Assembly (NCBI GenBank): GCA_021776805.1
Contig: JAJFFD010000004.1
Location: 1-43,717, forward strand
DNA: 43,717 bases
From: Planctomycetota bacterium
GTDB taxonomy: Bacteria > Planctomycetota > UBA1135 > UBA2386
Reading direction: 5' to 3'
Numbering within the stretch: the stretch's first letter is position 1; each line of letters begins with the position of its first letter. Positions 34,786 to 43,701 of this stretch are shown here, in pieces. A program made the translations under genes and the position numbers. The notes beneath the pieces are model-generated. The model saw only the letters and a program-made list of their open reading frames with translations, made no database searches and was not told the DNA's origin.

Positions 34786-37254
34786 ATGACCCAGACCCCG
34801 GAAAGCCCCGAGCCCAAGGTCTCCGAACTCCTCCTCGAGATGGAGATGCGGGAGAGCTATCTCAACTACTCCATGAGTGTGATTTACAGTCGCGCTCTGC
34901 CCGATGTCCGTGATGGATTGAAGCCCAGTCAGCGGCGCATCCTCAAGACTCTGGATGATCTCAAGCTCCTGCCGCGAGCCAAGTTCAGGAAGAGCGCGAA
35001 GATCTGTGGTGACACCTCGGGCAACTATCATCCTCACGGTGAGTCGGTGGTCTACCCAACCTTGGTTGGCTTGGCCCAGCCCTTCACCACCCGCTATCCC
35101 CTGGTTTCCAGCCAGGGCAACTTCGGTGCGATCGACGGCAGTCCTCCAGCTGCCATGCGTTACACGGAAGCCCGTATGGGTGGGCCGAGCGTGGACCTGC
35201 TCGCGGACCTGGACAAGGAAACCGTCGATGAGGTTTCGAACTACGACGACACGCGCAAAGAACCGGTCGTCTTGCCAGGTCGTTTTCCTGCCCTGCTCTG
35301 TAACGGGGCAACGGGCATCGCGGTGGGTATGGCAACGAGTCTGCCACCGCACAACCTCTGCGAAGTCGCAGCGGCCATGCATGCCCTGCTCGATGACCCG
35401 CAGGTAGATACGGAGTCTCTGCTCGAGCTGGTCAAGGGCCCCGACTTTCCCACAGGGGGAATCATCATGGGGCGCAACGGCATCAGGAATGCCTATGCCA
35501 CGGGCCGCGGCTCGGTTGTGGTGCGCAGCAAGTATCAAGTTGAAGAGCGCGGCAACCGTCGACAGTTGGTCTTCACCGAGGTGCCCTACCAGGTCAAGGT
35601 CAACACCATCCTCGAGCGCATCGCGACCCTGGCCAAGAACGGTCAGATCGACACCATTTCGGATGTGAACGATGAGACCAACGATCGCGTTGGTCTTCGC
35701 CTGGTAGTCGAGCTCAAGCGCGGCGTCGACGATCACATGGTGACCGTCAATCAGCTCTTCAAGCTGAGCCCCCTGCAGACCACCTTCAGCGTCATCAACC
35801 TGGCCATTGATCGTGGTCAGCCGCGCACCCTCGGACTGAAGCGCTTGCTCGAGTCCTATCGCGATCATCGCACGGATGTCATTCGGCGGCGCACCATGTT
35901 CCTGCTGCGCAAGGCGCAGGAGCGGCTGCACATCATCGAGGGCCTCCGCATCGCCGTGTCGAATATCGACGAGGTGGTGGAGATCATCAAGAGTTCTCGA
36001 TCCTCGGAGGAGGCGCGTCAGCGCCTGATCGAGCGCTTCGAGCTCAGTGAGATTCAGGCGCGATCGATCCTGGACATGCGCCTCGGTCGGCTCACCGGTT
36101 TGGAGATCGAAAAGCTCGAGGCCGAGTTCGAAGAGGTTCAGGCCAGCATCCGTGAGTACGAGAGCATTCTCAGAGATCGGCAAAGGGTGATCGATCTGAT
36201 CAAAGAGGACTTGGACCAGATGGTCGAGTCCTACGGTGATGAGCGTCGTACGGTGATCTCCGACGAAGAGGTTACGGAGTTCATTGCCGAGGATCTGATC
36301 AACGAAGAGCTGATGGTCGTGACGGTGAGCCACAATGGCTACATCAAGCGAACCTCACTCGATCAGTATCGAAGTCAGGGCCGTGGCGGCAAGGGCATCG
36401 CCGGTGCCGACACGCGCGAGGGCGACTTCGTAGAGCACCTCTTCGTGGCGAGTACCCACGACTACTTCCTCTTCTTCTCCGACCGGGGCCGCGTCTACTG
36501 GCGCAAGGTCTATCAGCTGCCGCAGTTTGGCCGATCTGCGCGTGGTCGCGCTCTCGCGAACGTCGTGCACACCCAGGAGGAGGGTGAACGCATCTGCGAG
36601 ATCCTTCGCGTGGAGGAATTCGACGATCAGGCGCTTATCACGGCGACGGCCAGTGGTCTGATCAAGAAGACTGCGCTCAAGGCCTACAGTCGTCCCAAGC
36701 GGGGCGGCATCATCGCGGTGGGCTTGGAGGAGGACGACACGCTCATCGGTGTCGGTCTTGCCAGTGCCGGGCAGAGTGTCATTCTCGGCACTCGCGATGG
36801 TATGGCGATTCGCTTCGATGAGGCGGATGCCCGGGCCATGGGCCGCACTGCTCGTGGCGTTCGCGGCATTCGACTGAAGGAAGGTGACCGGGTGGTCGGC
36901 ATGGTGATCGCTGACGAGAAGCAGAGTCTGCTCACCGTCTGTGAGAACGGCTATGGCAAGCGCACCAAGGTGGTCGACTATCGAGTCCAGGGCCGCGGTG
37001 GTCAGGGCCTCTACGACATCCGCACAACTGAGCGCAACGGCAAGGTGGTCAACCTGCTGACGGTTTCGGCTGGCGACGACATCATGATGATCACCACCGG
37101 TGGTCAGGTGGTGCGCACCGCAGCTGATGGCATCAGTGAGATCGGCCGTAATACGCAGGGTGTGCGCTGCATCGACCTACGGGGCGATGACAAGCTGGTT
37201 TCGGTGGCCAAGGTGCCCAAGGAAGAGGACGCTCCCGAGGATGCCGCGACCTAG
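34786..37254 (+). CDS. gyrA: DNA gyrase subunit A
   Basis: An 822-aa type IIA topoisomerase subunit that cleaves and religates DNA, partner of GyrB (not in the window). The catalytic Tyr126 lies in AAMRYTEARM. The GyrA box QGRGGKG begins at residue 531, marking gyrase over topoisomerase IV. The C-terminal six-bladed wrap domain is present (blades near SDRGRVYWRK, TATASGLIKKT, GTRDGMAIRF, CENGYGKRTKV, TTGGQVVRT). The quinolone region is unusual: HPHGESVVYP has Ser87 at E. coli Ser83 but Pro91 at Asp87 and Glu at Asp82. It is divergent from the CinA-like gene, with 176 nt between. Confidence 0.96.
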   Translation: MTQTPESPEPKVSELLLEMEMRESYLNYSMSVIYSRALPDVRDGLKPSQRRILKTLDDLKLLPRAKFRKSAKICGDTSGNYHPHGESVVYPTLVGLAQPFTTRYPLVSSQGNFGAIDGSPPAAMRYTEARMGGPSVDLLADLDKETVDEVSNYDDTRKEPVVLPGRFPALLCNGATGIAVGMATSLPPHNLCEVAAAMHALLDDPQVDTESLLELVKGPDFPTGGIIMGRNGIRNAYATGRGSVVVRSKYQVEERGNRRQLVFTEVPYQVKVNTILERIATLAKNGQIDTISDVNDETNDRVGLRLVVELKRGVDDHMVTVNQLFKLSPLQTTFSVINLAIDRGQPRTLGLKRLLESYRDHRTDVIRRRTMFLLRKAQERLHIIEGLRIAVSNIDEVVEIIKSSRSSEEARQRLIERFELSEIQARSILDMRLGRLTGLEIEKLEAEFEEVQASIREYESILRDRQRVIDLIKEDLDQMVESYGDERRTVISDEEVTEFIAEDLINEELMVVTVSHNGYIKRTSLDQYRSQGRGGKGIAGADTREGDFVEHLFVASTHDYFLFFSDRGRVYWRKVYQLPQFGRSARGRALANVVHTQEEGERICEILRVEEFDDQALITATASGLIKKTALKAYSRPKRGGIIAVGLEEDDTLIGVGLASAGQSVILGTRDGMAIRFDEADARAMGRTARGVRGIRLKEGDRVVGMVIADEKQSLLTVCENGYGKRTKVVDYRVQGRGGQGLYDIRTTERNGKVVNLLTVSAGDDIMMITTGGQVVRTAADGISEIGRNTQGVRCIDLRGDDKLVSVAKVPKEEDAPEDAAT

Positions 37255-37301
37255 AAGCCGCGGCCCTCGGGCCACATCCCTGGATTCTCCTCGGGATGGC
37301 G

Positions 37302-37307
37302 TATGAT
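37302..37307 (+). promoter_or_regulatory. -10 box for the metalloprotease gene
   Basis: TATGAT lies 28 nt before ATG 37336, followed by a leader with a clear ribosome site (GAGG near 37325, about 7 nt before ATG). This gene therefore has a conventional leader, unlike several neighbours. No strong -35 is seen. Confidence 0.4.
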
Positions 37308-37335
37308 GCGCCTCCACACCTAACCGAGGAAAACC

Positions 37336-39813
37336 ATGCGCACTGCCCTCTCTCTCGCTACAGCTCTCTTCGTAGCCCTTTCGGCTATGTCAGCCCAGGA
37401 TGACAAACCCGGTCGAGGCGGGCTAGGTGGACCGGGCCAAGACAAGGAGAAGAAGGCCGAGAGCATCAAGCCCTATGAGGAGCTGATCACTGAGGAGGCG
37501 AAGACCGAGGAAGGCCTGTTCAAGATCCACCAGGTCAAGGACAGCCTTTACTACGAGATCCCCGCCGAAGCCCTCGGCAAGGAACTCCTCTGGGTCACGC
37601 AGATTGCGCAGACGCAGGCTGGTCATGGCTATGGCGGCACTTCGGTGGGCAATCGGGTCGTGCGCTGGGAGCTCCGCGACGAGGACGTTCTCTTGCGCGA
37701 CGTGAAGCACCGGATTCGCGCGCAGGCGGATGACTCGGTGGCGCAGTCCGTGGAGAACACCTCTCTCGAGCCCATCATCGCGACTCTGGCCGTAAAGAGC
37801 TGGGGGCCGAACAAGGCTCCGGTGATCGAAGTCACTGGCTTGTTCAAGGACGATCTCCCCGAGTTCAGCGCCAAGCGACGGTTGAGCGCTTCTTCCGTGG
37901 ACAAGAGCCGCAGCTTCATCGAGAAGTTCCGCGCCTTTCCGGACAACTTGGAGACCAAGGTCTTGATGACCTACAAGCTCGGGGGTGGCAACAACGCTAC
38001 TCCTGCTCGTGGCCGACGTGGTGGCCGCGGTGATCCCAGCCAGGGTGGTGTGACGGTTCTGCTGCACCATAGCATGGTGCGCTTGCCCGAGGTGCCCATG
38101 ACCCCACGCCTGCATGACGAACGCGTCGGCTACTTCTCGGTCAACTTCGAGGACTATGCGTCGGATGAGCATGGCGTCGAACGTGTGCGCTACATCACCC
38201 GCTGGCGTTTGGAGAAGAAAGACCCGGACGCAGATGTCTCCGAGCCTATCAAGCCCATCGCCTTCTATCTCGGGCGCGGCATCCCGGACAAGTGGCGCCC
38301 ATGGGTTCGCAAGGGCATTGAGGCCTGGCAACCGGCCTTCGAAAAGGCTGGTTTCGCCAAAGCCATCATCGCCAAGGACCCGCCGAGCGTCGAAGAAGAC
38401 CCGGATTGGGATGCGGAGGATGCCCGCTACTCGACCATTCGTTGGCTCCCCTCAACGGTGGAGAATGCCATGGGCCCACATGTGCACGACCCGCGCAGTG
38501 GTGAGATCCTCGAGTCGGACATCATCATGTATCACAACGTGCTCAAGCTCGCGCGTGACTGGTACTTCGTTCAGGCATCGCCCATGGATCCAAGGGCGCA
38601 GCAGCTGCCCATGCCCGATGACTTGGTCGGCGAGCTCCTCGCCTATGTAGTCTCACACGAAGTCGGGCATACTCTTGGCTTCCCGCACAACATGAAGGCC
38701 AGCAACTCCTACTCAGTGGAGCAGCTGCGCAGCGCCGAGTTTACCGCCAAGTTCGGCACCGAAGCTTCGATCATGGACTATGGCCGCTTCAACTACGTGG
38801 CCCAGCCCGGGGACGGCGCCAGGCTGATCCCGATCATCGGCCCCTACGACGAATTCGCCGTGAACTGGGGCTATCGCCAGTTCGAAGCGAACAGCAGCTC
38901 TGAGCAGGAGAAGAAGCATCTCGCCACGCTCATCGCCAAGCAAGTCGAAGACCCGACCCTGCGCTTTGGCAATGCCAACCCTTCTGAGGATCCATCGCAG
39001 CAGACCGAGGATCTCGGCTCTGATCCCATCCTGGCCACCAGCATGGGTATGAAGAACATCGACCGAGTTGCCAGCTACTTGGTCAAGGCCGCTTGCAAGC
39101 CAGGTGAGGACTATTCTCTCCTGGACAACATGTATGAGCAGTTGGTTCGCCAGCGGGATCGTGAGCTCGCGCATGTTGCCAACGTCATCGGTGGTGTGCA
39201 GCGCAAGAATCTCTGGTTTGGCGATGCTGACCGTGTCTTCCATCCGGAGACCGCGGCTCAGCAGAAGACGGCCATGGAGTTTTTGCAGGAACACGCCTTC
39301 AAGACTCCGGAGCAACTCCTGGACAAGGACATCCTCTTTCGCCTCGAAGCTTCGGGCGCAGCGGATCGAATCCTCAATGGCCAGCGCCGACTGCTACGTT
39401 CTCTGGTGAGTGATCAACGGATCAAGCGCATGGCCGAGAATGCGGCCTTCACGCCCGAAGAGGCCTACCAGCCAAGCGAGATGATGGAGGATCTGCGCTC
39501 CGGTATCTGGAGCGAGCTCGGTGCGGAGGATTTCAGTATCAGCCTCTATCGTCGCAATCTGCAGCGTGCCCATATCGATGTTCTCTCGGATCAGATCAAT
39601 AACGAGGACAGCTCAACCGACCTGCCGGCTCTGACCCGCGGTGATCTGGAGTTCCTTCTCGATCTGATTGCGCGCAGCGGTAGCTCTGCATCGGACAACA
39701 TGACTTGGATGCACCTCGAGGACATGCGAGCCCGCATCCTCCGGGCACTGGACCCGAAGGCGCAGCCTCGCACTCTCGACCCTGCAGATGCCGCCGCGCG
39801 GCGCCGTCGCTGA
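37336..39813 (+). CDS. Secreted zinc metalloprotease (DUF5117/DUF5118 type)
   Basis: An 825-aa exported enzyme. The signal peptide is MRTALSLATALFVALSAMSA, cut before QDD. The zinc site is HEVGHTLGFPH near residue 440 (HExxHxxGxxH, metzincin-like), followed by SIMDYGRF as a Met-turn-like segment. The N-terminal region (~45-240) carries YYEIPAEALGKELLWVTQI and RWELRDEDVLLRD, the DUF5118/5117 layout of zinc-dependent metalloproteases found in Bacteroidota, Planctomycetota and Acidobacteriota. Substrate unknown. A Gly/Arg-rich insert (ARGRRGGRGDP) lies near 220-230, probably a disordered loop. Confidence 0.88.
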   Translation: MRTALSLATALFVALSAMSAQDDKPGRGGLGGPGQDKEKKAESIKPYEELITEEAKTEEGLFKIHQVKDSLYYEIPAEALGKELLWVTQIAQTQAGHGYGGTSVGNRVVRWELRDEDVLLRDVKHRIRAQADDSVAQSVENTSLEPIIATLAVKSWGPNKAPVIEVTGLFKDDLPEFSAKRRLSASSVDKSRSFIEKFRAFPDNLETKVLMTYKLGGGNNATPARGRRGGRGDPSQGGVTVLLHHSMVRLPEVPMTPRLHDERVGYFSVNFEDYASDEHGVERVRYITRWRLEKKDPDADVSEPIKPIAFYLGRGIPDKWRPWVRKGIEAWQPAFEKAGFAKAIIAKDPPSVEEDPDWDAEDARYSTIRWLPSTVENAMGPHVHDPRSGEILESDIIMYHNVLKLARDWYFVQASPMDPRAQQLPMPDDLVGELLAYVVSHEVGHTLGFPHNMKASNSYSVEQLRSAEFTAKFGTEASIMDYGRFNYVAQPGDGARLIPIIGPYDEFAVNWGYRQFEANSSSEQEKKHLATLIAKQVEDPTLRFGNANPSEDPSQQTEDLGSDPILATSMGMKNIDRVASYLVKAACKPGEDYSLLDNMYEQLVRQRDRELAHVANVIGGVQRKNLWFGDADRVFHPETAAQQKTAMEFLQEHAFKTPEQLLDKDILFRLEASGAADRILNGQRRLLRSLVSDQRIKRMAENAAFTPEEAYQPSEMMEDLRSGIWSELGAEDFSISLYRRNLQRAHIDVLSDQINNEDSSTDLPALTRGDLEFLLDLIARSGSSASDNMTWMHLEDMRARILRALDPKAQPRTLDPADAAARRRR

Positions 39814-39840
39814 GGCAGTTACTGCTGATTCTCGCCAACT

Positions 39841-39869
39841 GCTGACCAGGACTTCCTGTCCTGGTCAGC
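39841..39869 (+). terminator. Hairpin after the metalloprotease gene
   Basis: Bases 39841-39852 and 39858-39869 form a perfect 12-bp stem with a 5-nt loop, starting 28 nt after the stop. No T-tract follows on either strand, so it is either a weak terminator or an mRNA-stabilising 3' hairpin. Confidence 0.55.
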
Positions 39870-39950
39870 GACGGGTCCATGCAATGTTATGGAATCGTCA
39901 GGTCTGCTCGCTCAGGCGGCTTCCTGCCTACCCGCTCCTCGCAGCCGGAC

Positions 39951-39956
39951 TATGCT
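39951..39956 (+). promoter_or_regulatory. -10-like box 7 nt before the histidine kinase start
   Basis: TATGCT ends 7 nt before ATG 39964. The spacing equals that at bshA and supports ATG 39964 as the start of a leaderless message; there is no Shine-Dalgarno site. Assigned by eye. Confidence 0.4.
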
Positions 39957-39963
39957 CCTAGCG

Positions 39964-41628
39964 ATGTCCCCTGCCGAGAAGTCAGCCCGTCGCCGCCGGG
40001 GATCCGAACCCGGCATGCCTTGGTGGCGAAGCCGCCTGCTGATCTTCTCGATCCTCCTCCTCGGCATGCTTGGTATGGTCGGGAGTCTCGCCTTGCTGGC
40101 CATCGAAGAAGCGGGATCCCATCGGGCAACCGCCGAGCAGGTGCTTCTCGATCATGCGGAGATGGGAGCGGACCTGTTCATAACGCGGAGCAACGGGGCC
40201 TTCGATCGGCAGGTGACCTATGCCTTGATCACTTCTCTGGCGCGCGCTTTTACCGAGCCCTTTCCCGCCGCCCTTCCGCTGATCGCCAGCATGGCACCCA
40301 AGGATGACCTGGGTGTGCGCCACACCCGCAGTCTCTTTCGATACTCCTCGCAGGAGGCGGACATGATCTTCGCCCATGACCAGCAGACGGACGTGGAGCA
40401 CGAGTGGCTCCTCACCGAGTGCGAAGTCTTCCTCAGTGAAGTTTCTGCGGACCCCATCGACTACGCCCCGCAACTGCGGGTCCTCCATGACGGCAAGCAA
40501 CTGCGGGTCTTGCTCTTCGCCATGCCCTCCGTGCCTGAGAGTTTCAAACCGACCGATCTGGTAGGCGTCGAGTTCGACAGCGAAATGCTTAGGGATTGGC
40601 TCGAAGCTTCGCAGGCCCTCGGCCCAGCCCTGCCCGCGTCCCTGGCGGAACGTATCACCGACGACTCGGCCCTCCGGCTGCGTGTGTTCAGCCCGGACGG
40701 GGAAGCCCTTCTAGACGCCGAGAAGACTGGCTACGGCGAGATGATCAGCGCCCGGCGCAAGATGTCAGCGCGCTACGGAGCTCTGCAGGTCGAGGTCGGC
40801 ATCTCCCCCGATGCAGCGGCCAGTCTCATCATCGGTGGCCTGCCCGCACCCCGCTATCCACTGCTCATCGGACTTTTCGTGGGCACGGTCATTCTGGCCA
40901 TCCTTGCCTTTTGGATCCTATTGCGCGAATCCGAGCTCACCCGGCTGCGTTCCGGATTCATCGCCAGCGTCTCCCACGAGCTCCGCACCCCATTGGCTCA
41001 GATCCGTCTCTACGCCGAGACTCTTCTCCTCGGCCGCGTCCGCAATCAAGAGGAGGCCAAGGACTCTCTCGCCATCATCGACCTGGAGGCCCGCCGCCTC
41101 GACGGACTCGTGCAGAACGTGCTCGAGTTCTCCCGTCGGGATCGCAGGGGAGTTCAAGTCGCCATGCGCGCCACCGACCTTGCCCGCCTGATCGACGAAG
41201 TCGTCGTCGGCTTTCGACCCATGGCCGCAGCCCAAGAGGTCGAGATCGACCTGGATCTCGAAGCATGTCCGAGCATCGACCTCGACCCGGATGCGTTCCG
41301 TCAAGTGCTGATCAACCTTCTCGACAACGCCCTCAAGTACGGACCCCCGGGCCAGAAGATCACCGTCACCCTTCTCGATGAGGGCGATCTCCTGCAGGTG
41401 CAGGTTGATGACCAGGGACCCGGGGTTCGAGAGGAGGATCGTAGGCGGATCTGGCAGCGTTACTGGCGAGCCCCCTCCCTCGACCCGGCGGTCACCGGCA
41501 CCGGCATCGGCCTCGCCCTGGTCCGCGAGCTCACCGAGCAGAATGGTGGACGGGCCTTCGTCGTCGACAATCCGGAGGGTGGCGCTCGCTTCGTTCTCGA
41601 GTTTGCCACCGAAGGTGACGCAGCATGA
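39964..41628 (+). CDS. Sensor histidine kinase
   Basis: A 554-aa membrane kinase. A basic N-terminus (KSARRRRG) precedes the first membrane helix (about 27-47); a periplasmic region of about 250 residues of unknown fold follows, then a second helix (about 300-320). The HisKA box has His338 in SVSHELRTPLAQ, followed by the ATPase domain: N-box LINLLDNALKYG, G1 DDQGPGV, G2 GTGIGLALVRELTEQNGG. ATG 39964 has a TATGCT box 7 nt upstream; the frame is open from 39889 but the added residues lack character. The response regulator gene overlaps its stop (ATGA). The signal sensed is unknown. Confidence 0.92.
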   Translation: MSPAEKSARRRRGSEPGMPWWRSRLLIFSILLLGMLGMVGSLALLAIEEAGSHRATAEQVLLDHAEMGADLFITRSNGAFDRQVTYALITSLARAFTEPFPAALPLIASMAPKDDLGVRHTRSLFRYSSQEADMIFAHDQQTDVEHEWLLTECEVFLSEVSADPIDYAPQLRVLHDGKQLRVLLFAMPSVPESFKPTDLVGVEFDSEMLRDWLEASQALGPALPASLAERITDDSALRLRVFSPDGEALLDAEKTGYGEMISARRKMSARYGALQVEVGISPDAAASLIIGGLPAPRYPLLIGLFVGTVILAILAFWILLRESELTRLRSGFIASVSHELRTPLAQIRLYAETLLLGRVRNQEEAKDSLAIIDLEARRLDGLVQNVLEFSRRDRRGVQVAMRATDLARLIDEVVVGFRPMAAAQEVEIDLDLEACPSIDLDPDAFRQVLINLLDNALKYGPPGQKITVTLLDEGDLLQVQVDDQGPGVREEDRRRIWQRYWRAPSLDPAVTGTGIGLALVRELTEQNGGRAFVVDNPEGGARFVLEFATEGDAA

Positions 41629-42314
41629 CCTGCATCCTCCTCATCGAAGACAACGAGACCTTCGCCAAGGGTCTGGCCAACAACCTGGAGATCGAAGGCC
41701 ACAAGGTCGAAGTCTGCCGCGATGGCGTGGCCGGCCTGGAGCGGCTGCAGGCCGGCGGCCTCGACCTGCTCATACTCGACCTCATGCTTCCTGATATGGA
41801 TGGCTTCCGCGTTCTCAGTCACCTGCGAAGGGATGACAAGGAGATACCGGTTCTCATCCTCAGCGCCCGTGGCGAGGAGATGGACAAGGTTCGCGGCTTC
41901 CGTCTTGGTGCGGACGACTACGTGACCAAACCCTTCGGCGTCATGGAGTTTCTCGCCCGCGTCGATGCCCTTCTCAGAAGGAGCTCCCATGCCAGCAACA
42001 AGGCCGAGGCGGACGTTGGCCTCGGCTTCGGCCAGGTCGGCATCGACCGACCTTCCCGCTCGATCACCCTCGCTGGCGAAGAGCTCCCCATGACCCCCAA
42101 GGAGTTCGATCTGCTTCTCGCCCTCTGCGAAAACCGCGGCCAGGTCATCTCCCGCAATGACCTTCTCACTCGGGTTTGGGGCCACGCAGGCAACATCACC
42201 ACCCGTACCGTGGACACCCACATCGCCCAACTGCGCCGCAAGTTGGAGAAGGATCCGGCTAAACCACAACACATCATCACCGTCCGTAAGGTCGGATACC
42301 GCCTACGCGATTGA
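41625..42314 (+). CDS. OmpR/PhoB-family response regulator
   Basis: A 229-aa DNA-binding regulator partnered with the preceding kinase. The receiver keeps the acidic pair in LLIEDNE, the phosphoacceptor Asp52 in LILDLMLPDMDG, and the Lys of DDYVTKPFG. The C-terminal winged helix shows PMTPKEFDLLLALCENRGQVISR, TRTVDTHIAQLRRKLE and TVRKVGYRL. ATG overlaps the kinase stop. Target genes unknown. Confidence 0.95.
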   Translation: MTCILLIEDNETFAKGLANNLEIEGHKVEVCRDGVAGLERLQAGGLDLLILDLMLPDMDGFRVLSHLRRDDKEIPVLILSARGEEMDKVRGFRLGADDYVTKPFGVMEFLARVDALLRRSSHASNKAEADVGLGFGQVGIDRPSRSITLAGEELPMTPKEFDLLLALCENRGQVISRNDLLTRVWGHAGNITTRTVDTHIAQLRRKLEKDPAKPQHIITVRKVGYRLRD

Positions 42315-42332
42315 TCGCAGCTCAGGCGGCCC

Positions 42333-42338
42333 TAACCT
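42333..42338 (+). promoter_or_regulatory. -10-like box 9 nt before the YqeY start
   Basis: TAACCT followed by 9 nt to ATG 42348, the same spacing as before pyrF and the 42821 gene. Weak evidence on its own. Confidence 0.25.
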
Positions 42339-42347
42339 GGATACCTC

Positions 42348-42791
42348 ATGGGCAAGTACCAGGATCAACTCACGGCCGACATGAAGGCAGCGATGAAGGC
42401 AGGGGAGAAGTTCCGCCTTGGCGTCATCCGCCTGCTCATAGCCGACCTAAAGGACAAGCAGCTCCGTGGTCAGTCGGATGAGCTGAACGAAGAGGAGGAG
42501 CTGGCTGTCCTTCGCAAGGCGGTGAAGACCCGTCGCGACTCGGTGGACCAGGCCGAGAAGGCCGATCGCCAGGACATCGCCGATCAGGAGAAAGCCGAGA
42601 TCGAGGTGGTGCAGGGCTATCTGCCGGCGACATTGAGTGGGGAGGAGTTGCTGGCGAAGGTGCGCGAGCTGGCTGGGGAGATTGGGTACGAGGGCCCCAA
42701 AGACATGGGCAGGTTCATGAAGGCCTGGATGGGGAAGTACAAGGGTTTGGCGGAAGGTGGGGACGTGAACGCGGCGCTGCGGTCACTGTAG
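42348..42791 (+). CDS. GatB/YqeY-domain protein
   Basis: A 147-aa helical protein of the YqeY family, related to the tail domain of the tRNA amidotransferase subunit GatB and thought to touch tRNA. The pattern MKAAMKAGEKFRLGVIRLL near the N-terminus, AVLRKAVKTRRDSVDQ, and the YLPATLSGEELLAKV and MGRFMKAWMGKYKGLAEG stretches are typical. It is complete. The family's precise role is unknown. Confidence 0.92.
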   Translation: MGKYQDQLTADMKAAMKAGEKFRLGVIRLLIADLKDKQLRGQSDELNEEEELAVLRKAVKTRRDSVDQAEKADRQDIADQEKAEIEVVQGYLPATLSGEELLAKVRELAGEIGYEGPKDMGRFMKAWMGKYKGLAEGGDVNAALRSL

Positions 42792-42805
42792 GGGGGAGTT
42801 TGGCG

Positions 42806-42811
42806 TAGACT
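42806..42811 (+). promoter_or_regulatory. -10-like box 9 nt before the 42821 gene
   Basis: TAGACT then 9 nt (GGGGGGGTC) to TTG 42821. The same TAGACT-9 nt-TTGCGT arrangement recurs at 43687-43707 at the window edge. Confidence 0.4.
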
Positions 42812-42820
42812 GGGGGGGTC

Positions 42821-43636
42821 TTGCGTGCGCTTGTTGCAGTTCTGGTTGTGTTGTTGCTCGGCCTTTGTGCTTGGGCCTTGGTGGGGAAAGTTGCGCCAAA
42901 GGACCTGAGCTCAGCGCCATTAACTGTGAAGTCTGAGCGCTTACCGGATGAGGCTGAGACACAGCCACGCCCGAACATGTCAGGGGTCGTGCGCACCCGA
43001 GGGAACGGCAGGCCGATTGTAGGTGCGAAACTACTCGTCTACGAGCACCCGAGTGGACCACCTCTGTGGCCGGATGAAGTGATCAAGTTGGATGAGCTCT
43101 GCACGATCAGTGACAAGAATGGAAGCTACAAGATCCCTGACTTGCCTGGCGAGAGGGGAAGTCTGAGCGTCTACATCACTGCGGAAGGCTTTCTGCCGGA
43201 GGACAGGTGGTTTGGGATGGTCAGTGGCGAGCGCTTAGATCCCTTGATGACTCCAAGCTCAACAGAAAGGAGAGTTGAGGCGGGAGCGAGTTCCACCCTT
43301 TCGGGAACAGTCAACCATGAGGATGGCAGGCCTGCGGAGGGAGTTAAACTGCGATTGACCATTGATGAGAAGTTCTTGGGCTCGCGAGAGAGGCTTTCAA
43401 GCACCGACGTACTCAGCCTTGGCTGCATCCGGGGGGAGTGGCCCGAAAGCTTTGACGTGGCGAGCGTTCTCTACGCGCCTTGGATCACGCTAACCAACAA
43501 CAAGGGTGAGTTCTTTTTCGAGTGCACGCTGCCCGGCCATGCCAAGATCGAGGCCATGGATCAGCAGGGCGAATCTACCACGGTCGACTTGGAGTTGGGT
43601 CGTGTCTACCAAGACCTGCAGATCCGAATCAAGTGA
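42821..43636 (+). CDS. Exported protein with two carboxypeptidase-regulatory-like (Ig-fold) domains
   Basis: A 271-aa protein of unknown function. The start is TTG 42821. The N-terminus is a strong hydrophobic segment (VAVLVVLLLGLCAWALVG), a signal anchor or signal peptide. Two beta-rich domains follow, each of the CarboxypepD_reg/CNA-B type: SGVVRTRGNGRPIVGAKLLV with DKNGSYKIPDLP (about 48-115), and LSGTVNHEDGRPAEGVKLRL with NNKGEFFFECTLPG (about 165-245). Such domains are common in cell-surface proteins. A likely relative starts at 43702. Confidence 0.75.
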   Translation: MRALVAVLVVLLLGLCAWALVGKVAPKDLSSAPLTVKSERLPDEAETQPRPNMSGVVRTRGNGRPIVGAKLLVYEHPSGPPLWPDEVIKLDELCTISDKNGSYKIPDLPGERGSLSVYITAEGFLPEDRWFGMVSGERLDPLMTPSSTERRVEAGASSTLSGTVNHEDGRPAEGVKLRLTIDEKFLGSRERLSSTDVLSLGCIRGEWPESFDVASVLYAPWITLTNNKGEFFFECTLPGHAKIEAMDQQGESTTVDLELGRVYQDLQIRIK

Positions 43637-43701
43637 CTGTCTGCAAAGTCGAGGCGGCACTTCGCGCAGGTTGTCGAAGATCCGAGTAGACTGAGAACGC
43701 C

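Noticed and set aside
34606..36333. A 575-aa minus-strand ORF antisense to gyrA
   Set aside because: It lies wholly opposite a clear gyrA and has His/Leu/Asp-rich composition typical of the complement of a GC-rich gene; no domain is visible.
37262..37273. GGCCC/GGGCC inverted repeat after gyrA as a terminator
   Set aside because: Only five base pairs with a two-base loop and no T-tract.
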